This document shows positions 52,307 to 60,254 of a stretch of 62,069 bases of DNA, one piece after another (within the stretch, counting starts at the first letter, position 1; every line of letters starts with the position of its first letter). The stretch lies in contig NZ_JXYH01000005.1 in NCBI RefSeq assembly GCF_001262635.1, positions 1 through 62,069 of the forward strand, read 5' to 3'. Both the position numbers and the translations under genes were made by a program. The notes beneath the pieces are model-generated. The model had not been told where the DNA came from, did not search any database, and saw nothing but the letters and a program-made list of their open reading frames with translations. The stretch is from Aestuariivita boseongensis. GTDB taxonomy: Bacteria; Pseudomonadota; Alphaproteobacteria; Rhodobacterales; Rhodobacteraceae.

Positions 52307-52750
52307 ATGACGCCGCTTTCAGAAAAAGACCTGACCATCCTGGCCGAGCTTCAGAAAGACTGCCGCCTGCCCAATGCCGAACTGGCCGAGCGTGTGGGAA
52401 TGTCGGCCTCGGCGTGCTGGCGCAGGGTCCGCGCGCTTGAGGAGGCAGGAGTGATCGAACGCTATGCCGCGCAGGTCAATCCCCGGAAGATTGGACTTGA
52501 ATTCCACGCACTGGTCCATGTGCAACTGACCCGTCATGCGCCCGACAAGATCGTGGATTTCATCCGTGCGGTCGAAGCCAGCCCAGAGGTGGAGGAATGC
52601 TATGCCACCACCGGGCAGGCGGATTACCATTTGCGCGTGCTCACCCGTGACATCGATGCCTATAACCGGTTTCTGGAAAGCTTCCTGTTTCGACTGCCCG
52701 CAGTATCCAGCGCGCAAACGAATGTGGTGCTGCGCACGATCAAAGGCTGA
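52307..52750 (+). CDS. Lrp/AsnC family transcriptional regulator
   Basis: A 147-aa regulator with an N-terminal HTH ('LTILAELQKDCRLPNAELAERVGMSASACWRRVRALEEAGVI', as separate helices) and a C-terminal RAM domain ('ALVHVQLTRH', 'EVEECYATTGQADYHLRV'). It senses amino acids, consistent with control of the divergent indolepyruvate oxidoreductase, as Lrp-like proteins often govern neighbouring amino acid catabolism. No strong Shine-Dalgarno sequence is seen before the ATG. Confidence 0.93.
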   Translation: MTPLSEKDLTILAELQKDCRLPNAELAERVGMSASACWRRVRALEEAGVIERYAAQVNPRKIGLEFHALVHVQLTRHAPDKIVDFIRAVEASPEVEECYATTGQADYHLRVLTRDIDAYNRFLESFLFRLPAVSSAQTNVVLRTIKG

Positions 52751-52890
52751 ACTGCCGCAACGGCATCCGGAACGGGGCCACGCGCGGAGCCTGCGCACTA
52801 ATCCGAGAATCCTTTGAAATATTAAAGAAATCCGTTAACGTCGTGAAAAGTAATTTAATTTAAGAGATCAATCTGGCGATGGGGATCAGG

Positions 52891-54267
52891 ATGAGGGCAA
52901 TTTTCGTGTCATTGGCGGCGGTCGGTTTTGCGTTGTCTTTTGTTGGACCCGTTCAAGCTGAGTCTATCCGCGATGCGGTGCGCCACGCGGTGACGACGAA
53001 CCCGCTGGTTCAGGCGCGCGATGCCAATATGAAAGCTAGCGCCTATGAGCTGTTGCGCCTGCGCGGCGAATACTTGCCGCGCGTCGAAATCTTTGGCGAT
53101 ATCGGGCGGGAACGTGTGGATGATCCTACAAGTTTGGAAGTCGCTACGGAAAATGATGTGACTAAGACCCGCCGCCAGATCGGTGTGCGGGCCAGTTATG
53201 TCCTGTTTGACGGGTTCCGCCGGGCCAATCTGGTCTATGCCAATGCCGCTCGGGTCGATGCCAGTATATTTAGCCTGCTGGATGCGTCGGAAACGATGGC
53301 CCTGAACGCGGCAGAGGCGTACATTGACGTTTACCGCCACCAGGCCCTTCTGGAAGTGGCGCGGCGCAATGTCCGCAAACATATTTCCATCGGTCAACAG
53401 GTGCGTGACCTCGTCGAAGCGGGCCGTCTACCGTTCAGCGACGAACTGACGATTGATGACCGCATCGCGGCCGCGCGCCTGGTCGAACTGGATGTCCAAC
53501 GCTCTCTCAGGGATGCGCATGCGCGCTATGTCCGGGTGATCGGTCGGGCACCGTCGGGCAACATGTCCCTGACCAATGTCAAACTGCCCCGCAGCGAACA
53601 GGCGCTGCGCGAGGCCGCGTTGACCAACAGCTACCGGCTGAAGGGGGCGCAGGCCCGTCTGGATCAGACCACTTATCAGCAAGGGATCAGCCAGGCGGAT
53701 CGCTATCCGCAACTGACCCTCGACGTGGGCGCGTCGCGTGGTGAGAACCGGAACGGCAATTTCAACACCCGCAACGATCAGTTCGCCGGCATCTCGATGA
53801 GCTGGACGCTCTACAAAGGTGGGCGCAACGACGAACGGCGCGCCTTTGCCCAACGCAGTTACGAGGCCGCCTTCCAGCGTGACGCCGCCGCGCGCGATGT
53901 GATCGACCTCTCAAGCCGCTCCTGGACCAGTCTTCAGACCAATGACGAACGCGCGCGCCGCCTGCGCCAGCAACTGGGTATCAACCGCTCGCTCGTCGAT
54001 GTGTACCGGGAAGAGTTCGACGCGGCCAAGCGCACCCTTTTGGACCTGCTTGAGATTGAACGCTCGCGCTTCAATGTTGAGTTCGAAAAGGTCAGCGCCG
54101 ATGCCAGCCTGGCCTTCAGCAAATACCGGGTTCTGGCCACGCAAAGCCGTCTTGCGGAACATTTCGGTCTGAAACCGGCCGATATCGCGCTTGAGCCCAC
54201 CTTCCAGCGCCGCGCACTGGCGTCGCCCACATCGGTCTTCAACACCGTGATCGAGCCGCTGGAATGA
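52891..54267 (+). CDS. TolC family outer membrane protein of the type I secretion system
   Basis: The 458-aa protein has a Sec signal peptide (about residues 1-23, ending VQA) and two repeated TolC-type halves rich in long amphipathic helices ('ASYVLFDGFRRANLVY', 'MSWTLYKGGRNDERRAFAQRSYEAAF'). It forms the outer-membrane tunnel for the ABC and HlyD proteins encoded next. The ATG at 52891 has GGGGA 5 nt upstream and gives the cleanest signal peptide; an ATG at 52879 is the alternative. An AT-rich region with TTGAAA (52814) lies upstream as a possible promoter. It overlaps the ABC gene by 4 nt. Confidence 0.92.
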   Translation: MRAIFVSLAAVGFALSFVGPVQAESIRDAVRHAVTTNPLVQARDANMKASAYELLRLRGEYLPRVEIFGDIGRERVDDPTSLEVATENDVTKTRRQIGVRASYVLFDGFRRANLVYANAARVDASIFSLLDASETMALNAAEAYIDVYRHQALLEVARRNVRKHISIGQQVRDLVEAGRLPFSDELTIDDRIAAARLVELDVQRSLRDAHARYVRVIGRAPSGNMSLTNVKLPRSEQALREAALTNSYRLKGAQARLDQTTYQQGISQADRYPQLTLDVGASRGENRNGNFNTRNDQFAGISMSWTLYKGGRNDERRAFAQRSYEAAFQRDAAARDVIDLSSRSWTSLQTNDERARRLRQQLGINRSLVDVYREEFDAAKRTLLDLLEIERSRFNVEFEKVSADASLAFSKYRVLATQSRLAEHFGLKPADIALEPTFQRRALASPTSVFNTVIEPLE

Positions 54268-56444
54268 CCTCAGCCCCCGATAACACCGCCAAGGTGGTAT
54301 CCATCGGGACCAGTGATTTTTCAGAGACCCGTGCAGGTGACACACGCCTTGCCGTCGTGGAGTGGTTCGCCCGCGAGAAATCCCAGACCTTCAACGCAGC
54401 CGCCGTCGCAGGCCGCCTGCCACATGGCACCGACCTGACCAAACCCGAAGGGCTTGCGCGCGCGCTTGAGGTAATCTCGCTCCGCTCGCGCTTTGTGCTG
54501 AAGGATGTCCGCCGGCTCGATCCGGTGGTGTTCCCTTGTGTCGTGTTCCAGAAAGACGGCCCGCCCCTGGTCGTGACCGGCATCGAACGAAAGATGGCCA
54601 CCGTGGTTGACCCCGCGGCAGCCGACATGCTGCGCGAGATCCGCCTGCGCGACCTGCGGCGCAGGATCAAACCCGGCGTCCTGCTGGTGACCGAGGCGGA
54701 AGACGCCGTGAACCGCCGGCTTGATCCCGCCAGCGCCCTGCCGCGCAACAGCCACTGGTTCTGGGGCGCGGTGCGCGCCAATTGGGGGGCGTGGTCGCAG
54801 ATCGTGCTGGCGGCCTTCTGCATGAACGTGCTGGCGCTGGCGCTACCGCTGTTCGTGATGAACGTTTATGACCGGGTCATCCCGAACCTGGCTTTTGTCA
54901 CGCTGTGGACGCTGGCGCTGGGCGTGGCGATTGCGCTGGCGCTGGATCTGATCCTCAGGTCCGCACGGGTCAGCATCATCGAACGGATCGGACGGCGCGT
55001 GGACCTCAAGGTCGCGTCATCGCTGTTTGCACAGGCGATGAATGTCAAACTTCTGACGCGACCCGGCGGGGCGGCGGGCATGGCCAACACGATCCGCGAT
55101 TTCGACATCGTGCGGGACTTCTTCGCCTCGACCACCGTGGTGTCCCTGATCGATCTGCTGTTCATCGGGATCTTTCTGGGCGCGCTTTACATGATCGTCG
55201 GGCCCATCGCCCTGGTTCCGCTTCTGGCGGTGCCGTTGGTGATGATCTTGGCCTTTATCGCGCAGATCCCCATGGGCCGCGCCGCCGAACAGGCGCAGCG
55301 CATCGCCACCAAGCGCCACGTGGTTCTGGTGGAATCCCTTGTGGGCGTGGAATCGATCAAAAGCCTGAACGCCGAACCCGTGATGCAGCGCGAATGGGAA
55401 ACCGCCGTTGCCGCCGCCGCGCGGGTGAATTCGCGCACCAAGACCTGGTCCAGCGTCGCCTCGCACGGTACGATGCTGATCCAGCAGGCGGTCAGCGTGA
55501 TCATCATCGTCTGGGGCGTCTTCCTTGTCGCCGCCGGAGAGATCACCGTCGGTGGTCTGATCGCCGCCAATATCCTTGCCGGTCGGGTGCTGTCGCCGCT
55601 GGGCACCATCGCCCAGACGATCTTTCGCGCCCAGCATGCGGTCAAGGCGCTGAAAAACCTCGATGCATTCATGGACCTGCCCACCGAACGCGGCCCCACC
55701 GTCACCAGTGACTTGCGCGCCAGCGCGGGCCAGCTGGAGTTTCGCAAGGTCACCTTCACCTATCCCGGCACGCCGAACCCCGTTCTGTCCGAGCTCAGCT
55801 TTGCCATGAAACCTGGCGAAACCCTGGGCATTCTGGGCAAGGTCGGATCGGGCAAGACTACCATGGGCAAGATAGCCATCGGCCTGATCGAACCGCAATC
55901 GGGCCAGGTTCTGCTGGATGATATCGCGATCACCCAATACGACCCGGCCGAGCTGCGCCGCGCGGTCGGATACCTGCCGCAGCAGCCTGATCTGTTCACC
56001 GGCACCCTGCGCGAAAACCTGACCATCGGCGCCGCTGACGCCTGCGACGAGGCGATCCATAAAGCGCTCTATTACGCCGCGATGGACAGCTTCGTCTCTG
56101 CGCTCCCCGACGGTATCGAGACGTTTCTGGGCGAACAGGGCAACCGCCTGTCGGGCGGGCAGAAACAGGGCCTGGCGCTGGCGCGTATCTTGTTGCGCAG
56201 GCCAAAGCTGCTGTTTCTGGATGAACCCAGCAGCGCGATGGATCACCGGATGGAAGCGCTGGTCGCCGAACGCCTGAACGAGCTGTCGAAAACCGGCATG
56301 GGCATGATCCTGTGCACCCACCGCATGTCGCTGGCCAATATCGTGGGCCGGCTGATGGTCATCGATCAGGGCAAGGTTCTGATGGACGGCCCGCGCGCGG
56401 ACGTGCTGGCCAAGCTTGCAAATAACGCACCCAAGGCGGATTAG
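54264..56444 (+). CDS. Type I secretion ABC transporter with C39-like domain (LapB/HlyB type)
   Basis: A 726-aa export ATPase. The N-terminal domain (about 25-145) is C39-like but has no catalytic-cysteine motif, as in LapB/HlyB transporters that bind RTX cargo without cleaving it. The membrane domain spans about 165-460. The ATPase has Walker A 'GKVGSGKTTMGKIA', signature 'LSGGQKQGLAL' and Walker B 'LLFLDEPSSAMD'. It exports an uncleaved protein, most likely the adhesin at 60255. The gene overlaps TolC by 4 nt and is followed by HlyD after 3 nt. Confidence 0.92.
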   Translation: MTSAPDNTAKVVSIGTSDFSETRAGDTRLAVVEWFAREKSQTFNAAAVAGRLPHGTDLTKPEGLARALEVISLRSRFVLKDVRRLDPVVFPCVVFQKDGPPLVVTGIERKMATVVDPAAADMLREIRLRDLRRRIKPGVLLVTEAEDAVNRRLDPASALPRNSHWFWGAVRANWGAWSQIVLAAFCMNVLALALPLFVMNVYDRVIPNLAFVTLWTLALGVAIALALDLILRSARVSIIERIGRRVDLKVASSLFAQAMNVKLLTRPGGAAGMANTIRDFDIVRDFFASTTVVSLIDLLFIGIFLGALYMIVGPIALVPLLAVPLVMILAFIAQIPMGRAAEQAQRIATKRHVVLVESLVGVESIKSLNAEPVMQREWETAVAAAARVNSRTKTWSSVASHGTMLIQQAVSVIIIVWGVFLVAAGEITVGGLIAANILAGRVLSPLGTIAQTIFRAQHAVKALKNLDAFMDLPTERGPTVTSDLRASAGQLEFRKVTFTYPGTPNPVLSELSFAMKPGETLGILGKVGSGKTTMGKIAIGLIEPQSGQVLLDDIAITQYDPAELRRAVGYLPQQPDLFTGTLRENLTIGAADACDEAIHKALYYAAMDSFVSALPDGIETFLGEQGNRLSGGQKQGLALARILLRRPKLLFLDEPSSAMDHRMEALVAERLNELSKTGMGMILCTHRMSLANIVGRLMVIDQGKVLMDGPRADVLAKLANNAPKAD

Positions 56445-56447
56445 GCG

Positions 56448-57770
56448 ATGTTCGGCACCCGGATCGAGGATGGCTTTGCCAATGACCACGCCGCCACCAC
56501 GCTGGTGGTCGAACGCTCAGGGCCGCGCTGGCTGTTCTGGCTGATCCTCGCGGGGCTGGCCGCTTTCGTCTATTGGGCTGCCACCTTCACGATCGAGGAA
56601 TCTGCCCGCGCACTGGGCCGGGTGATCCCGTCGCAACAGGTCCAGACGGTGCAAAGCCTTGAAGGGGGTATCGTTTCGGCGATCGAAGTGGCCGAAGGCG
56701 ATTTCGTCGAAGCTGGCAGCGTGCTGATGCAGATCGACGACACCCGCTTTGATTCCGAACGCGGCGAATTGCTGGAACGCGAAGCCGCCCTTCTGGCCGA
56801 AACCGCCCGGCTTGAAGCCGAAGCGCGCTTTGCCACGGATCTGCAGTTCCCCGAGGGGCTGGCCGAACGCACCCCGTTGGCCACCCAGGCCGAAATGCAG
56901 CTGTTCCTGTCGCGCCGCGAACAGCTCACGCGCGAATTGAACGTGCTTGATGACCAGCTTCTGCAAAGACGAAGCGAGCTGGAAGAACTTCTGGCCCTGC
57001 GCCAACGCACCCGCGACATCATCGCCCCCCTCCAGGAAGAAGCGGCGCTGACGGAAGACATGGTCGCCCGCAACCTCGTCCCTCGGATCGAGCTGTTGCG
57101 CCTGAAATCACGGCTGGCAGAACTGTCGGGCGATATCACCGTTTCCATCGCGTCGGAGGGGCGGCTGAAGGCCACAATCCGCGAGGCCGAAAACCAAATT
57201 GACGCCGCGCGGTCCTCTTACGTGCTCTCGGCGCGTCAGCGTCTGGCGCAGCTGCAGCTGGAGCTTGCCGTCGTGCAAGAAAGCCTGCGCGCCGCCGAAG
57301 ATCGCGTCCGCCGTACGCAGTTGCGCGCGCCGGTCGAAGGCATTGTGAACGCGGTCGCAGTCAAGACCCTGGGCGCGGTGGTGCAATCGGGACAGCCGCT
57401 GATCGACATAGTGCCCATCGACGACAGCCTGCTGATCGAGGCCGATCTTGGCCCCCGCGATATCGGGTTCGTCCGTACCGGAGAGGCCGCTTCGGTCAAG
57501 ATCACGGCCTATGATTACCTTCAATATGGAGCGCTTGAGGGGGAGGTCGTGCGCATCGGCGCTGACACCATCCAAGGCGCTGACGGGCAAGAGTTTTTCC
57601 GCGTCGTTGTACGCACCGACCGGTCCTTTCTGGGATCGGACGACAACCCGTTGCCCATCACGCCGGGCATGGTCGCTTCGGTCGATATCCAGACGGGGGA
57701 ACGAACGGTGCTCAGCTATCTGACCAAGCCGATCCTGCGCGCCCAGTCCGAAGCGCTGCGCGAACGCTGA
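56448..57770 (+). CDS. HlyD family type I secretion adaptor
   Basis: This 440-aa membrane fusion protein has a short cytosolic N-terminus, one membrane helix (about 28-46), a lipoyl-like domain ('VQSLEGGIVSAIEVAEGDFVEAGSVL' split by the hairpin), long coiled coils (about 110-290), and a C-terminal beta domain ending in 'LSYLTKPILRA', the HlyD/LapC terminus. It links the ABC protein to TolC. The C-terminus is 1 bp from the end of the convergent CHASE2 cyclase gene. Confidence 0.92.
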   Translation: MFGTRIEDGFANDHAATTLVVERSGPRWLFWLILAGLAAFVYWAATFTIEESARALGRVIPSQQVQTVQSLEGGIVSAIEVAEGDFVEAGSVLMQIDDTRFDSERGELLEREAALLAETARLEAEARFATDLQFPEGLAERTPLATQAEMQLFLSRREQLTRELNVLDDQLLQRRSELEELLALRQRTRDIIAPLQEEAALTEDMVARNLVPRIELLRLKSRLAELSGDITVSIASEGRLKATIREAENQIDAARSSYVLSARQRLAQLQLELAVVQESLRAAEDRVRRTQLRAPVEGIVNAVAVKTLGAVVQSGQPLIDIVPIDDSLLIEADLGPRDIGFVRTGEAASVKITAYDYLQYGALEGEVVRIGADTIQGADGQEFFRVVVRTDRSFLGSDDNPLPITPGMVASVDIQTGERTVLSYLTKPILRAQSEALRER

Positions 57771-57771
57771 T

Positions 57772-59994
57772 CTATTTCTTGGTCGACGAAAACACGCCGT
57801 CCCAGTCCGGCCCCGGCGGGTTGGCGCGCATATCGGCGATCCGGCTACGATACATGTCGATCAACATGTCCAGATCAAGGCCAAGCGCCTCTCCCAGCGG
57901 TTCCATATCGCTCAGAAACGCCTCTGCCGTGGCCCAGTCCTGCTCGCGATAGGCCACCTGCATCTGCGAGGCCACCCGGAACAGTTTCTGGAATTCGGGC
58001 TTTTCGCGCAGCGTCTCGTCGCCCACCAGCGCGAAGATGTTTTCCGGCAGCGCCTTGCCCACCACGCGGACCATGTCGATCTCGATCGCCGCCAGGGTGC
58101 CCATAACGAATTGCGCCGTGGAAAAGCCCAGGATGATCGGAAGCCCGTAATAGCGAGATTGCCCCTCAAGCCGCGAGGCCACGTTCACCGGATCGCCAAG
58201 CGCGGTGTAATCGAACCGGTTGTCACTGCCCATGTTACCCACGACGCAGGGGCCTGAATTGATGCCGATGCCCACGTTCAGCGGCATGTGTTCCACCCCG
58301 CGTTCGGCGGCTTCGGCCTTGCGGATCTCGTTCAATTCCTCGACCCGGCTGATCATTTTCAGCGCCGACCGGCAGGCTGCTTCGGGATGGTTTTCCAGAT
58401 CCAGCGGCGCGTTCCAGAACGCCATCACCGCATCGCCCATGAATTTGTCGATCGTGCCCTGCGTCTCCAAAATGCCGTTCGACAAGGCCGTCAGAAACCG
58501 GTTCATCAGCGCGGTCAGCCCTTCGGGATCGTCCTTGAATTGCTCGGCAATCGCGGTAAAGCCCCGCACATCGCTGAACAGAAGCGTCAGCTCGCGCGTT
58601 TCGCCGCCCAGCGTCAGCGCCTCCTGATTGCGTGACAGCCGCTCCACCAGATCAGGCGAAACATATTGCCCGAAGGCGGTGCGGATTTCCCGCCTTTGCC
58701 GTTCTTCGCGCAAATAGTTCACCGTCGACATCAGCATGATGCCCCCCATGGTCGCCAGAACGGGAAAACTGGGGTCGACCAGCTGACGGTGCATCGCAAA
58801 CTGGTAATAGGAAAATCCGGCATAGCCCACCAGCAATAGCACCGATCCCCCCACCAGAAGCCGTGCCGACAACGCAGGTGCCAGAATGATCACTAGAAGG
58901 CCCAGGATGAACGTCGCGAGCAGCTCGATCGCAATGGCGTAATTGGGACGATAGAGCAGCGAATTCGTCAGGATGTTTTCCAGAAGCTGGGCATGGATTT
59001 CCACCCCAGCCATGTTCACACCAAGGGGCGTTGCGCGGAAATCCTCAAGCCCGATGGCCGACGTGCCGACCAGCACCAGATGGCCCGCCAGCCGACCCTG
59101 TTGCATGGTGCCGTCCATCAGGTCGCTGGCCGACACGTAGCGAGCGCCGGACGACGGGGTCAGATAAGGCCAGACCGTCCCATCAGCCGCCGTGCGCACC
59201 AGCTGCCTTGCGACAACGACCCCTTCGATCCCCGCCTCGTTCGTGCGAATGGCAAACGGCGCGCCGCCGGTGGCCACCCGCAGCAATTCCGGCGCCAGAC
59301 CCAGCCGGTATTTGCCCTGCACCGACATCACGATGGGAATGCGCCGATAGACCCCGTCAAACTCGGGCCGTACGCTGAACACCCCGTGACCCGCCGCGCT
59401 GGCCTCCAGCTCGGGCAAGTTCTGGACGATATCGGGGAACTTCTGGATATAGGGCATCGGGTCCGGTCCAATCAGGGCGTGGGCCACCTCGATCATCTCA
59501 CGTTTGACGTCGCGGTTGCCGCGTTCGGTCCGGACACTGGTCTGACCCACAACAACCCGCGAGGCCGCGAAGGCCTGGGCCAGAAGCTGATCGTTGTCGG
59601 GCAGACCCTCCAGTTCGGACGACAAGAGAAGGGGCAGATTTGGGTTATCCTTCACGAACCGTGCGGGCGACAGCCGGTCGGGTTCGGCAAAAACCACGTC
59701 AAAGGCGATGGCCACCGCACCTGCTGCGGTCGCGGCATTGACCATATCGGCCACCCGGTTCCGCGGCCACGGCCATTGGCCCACGGTTTCAAGGCTTTTG
59801 TCGTCGATATCCAGGATGGCAACCGGCACCGGCACCATCTCGCGCGGCTTGATCTGCTGGAAGAAATCAAAGGTCGCAAATCGTAATGCCGCGACGGGTC
59901 CAGGATCCCCGATGCGGATCAAAAGCGCGAACAACATCCCGATAAAGGCGAAGACGCGAACCCATCCGACCCAACGGGAAAACCAGCTCCGCAT
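57772..59994 (-). CDS. CHASE2-domain adenylate cyclase
   Basis: The 740-aa membrane protein has an N-terminal helix, a periplasmic CHASE2 sensor (about 45-345, hallmark 'LDIDDKSLETVGQWPWPR' at 61-78), three helices (about 350-425) and a class III cyclase domain (about 440-640). The cyclase has Asp475 (FSDVRGFT), Lys517/Asp521 (DKFMGDAVMAFW), 'DYTALGD' and Asn604/Arg608 (NVASRLE), so it looks active, probably making cAMP. It lies between the T1SS genes and the adhesin gene and is divergent from the latter. It may sense the adhesin or envelope state (inference). Confidence 0.92.
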   Translation of the reverse strand: MRSWFSRWVGWVRVFAFIGMLFALLIRIGDPGPVAALRFATFDFFQQIKPREMVPVPVAILDIDDKSLETVGQWPWPRNRVADMVNAATAAGAVAIAFDVVFAEPDRLSPARFVKDNPNLPLLLSSELEGLPDNDQLLAQAFAASRVVVGQTSVRTERGNRDVKREMIEVAHALIGPDPMPYIQKFPDIVQNLPELEASAAGHGVFSVRPEFDGVYRRIPIVMSVQGKYRLGLAPELLRVATGGAPFAIRTNEAGIEGVVVARQLVRTAADGTVWPYLTPSSGARYVSASDLMDGTMQQGRLAGHLVLVGTSAIGLEDFRATPLGVNMAGVEIHAQLLENILTNSLLYRPNYAIAIELLATFILGLLVIILAPALSARLLVGGSVLLLVGYAGFSYYQFAMHRQLVDPSFPVLATMGGIMLMSTVNYLREERQRREIRTAFGQYVSPDLVERLSRNQEALTLGGETRELTLLFSDVRGFTAIAEQFKDDPEGLTALMNRFLTALSNGILETQGTIDKFMGDAVMAFWNAPLDLENHPEAACRSALKMISRVEELNEIRKAEAAERGVEHMPLNVGIGINSGPCVVGNMGSDNRFDYTALGDPVNVASRLEGQSRYYGLPIILGFSTAQFVMGTLAAIEIDMVRVVGKALPENIFALVGDETLREKPEFQKLFRVASQMQVAYREQDWATAEAFLSDMEPLGEALGLDLDMLIDMYRSRIADMRANPPGPDWDGVFSSTKK

Positions 59995-60147
59995 CAGGAG
60001 ACAGGGCCATAAGATATGTATGGCCGACTCGGTTCAGCCCTCAGTGATTCGAGCGATTCGAAAAACCAGATGCCGAGGAGAAATTCAGCGAATTTCCCGC
60101 ATTGGTTGAGTGAAACGACGAGAAACCTCGCGATTCTGACGTGATTC

Positions 60148-60177
60148 TTGAGAAATATGGCCATTGTGTGGCATAAT
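60148..60177 (+). promoter_or_regulatory. Predicted adhesin promoter
   Basis: TTGAGA (60148-60153), 18-nt spacer and CATAAT (60172-60177) lie in the roughly 260-bp gap between the cyclase and adhesin genes, which becomes AT-rich toward the adhesin. The leader would be about 70 nt. A strong AAGGAGGGG ribosome site follows at 60242-60250. Confidence 0.45.
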
Positions 60178-60254
60178 TTAGTGTATCTTATGTTCATTAG
60201 TCAGTGTGGTTTTACTGTATTCTGCATATTGCTTCATTTTCAAGGAGGGGGTTT

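Noticed and set aside
59995-60254. Small gene in the gap before the adhesin
   Set aside because: Only short frames without ribosome sites or recognisable patterns were seen; the AT-rich part fits a promoter and leader.
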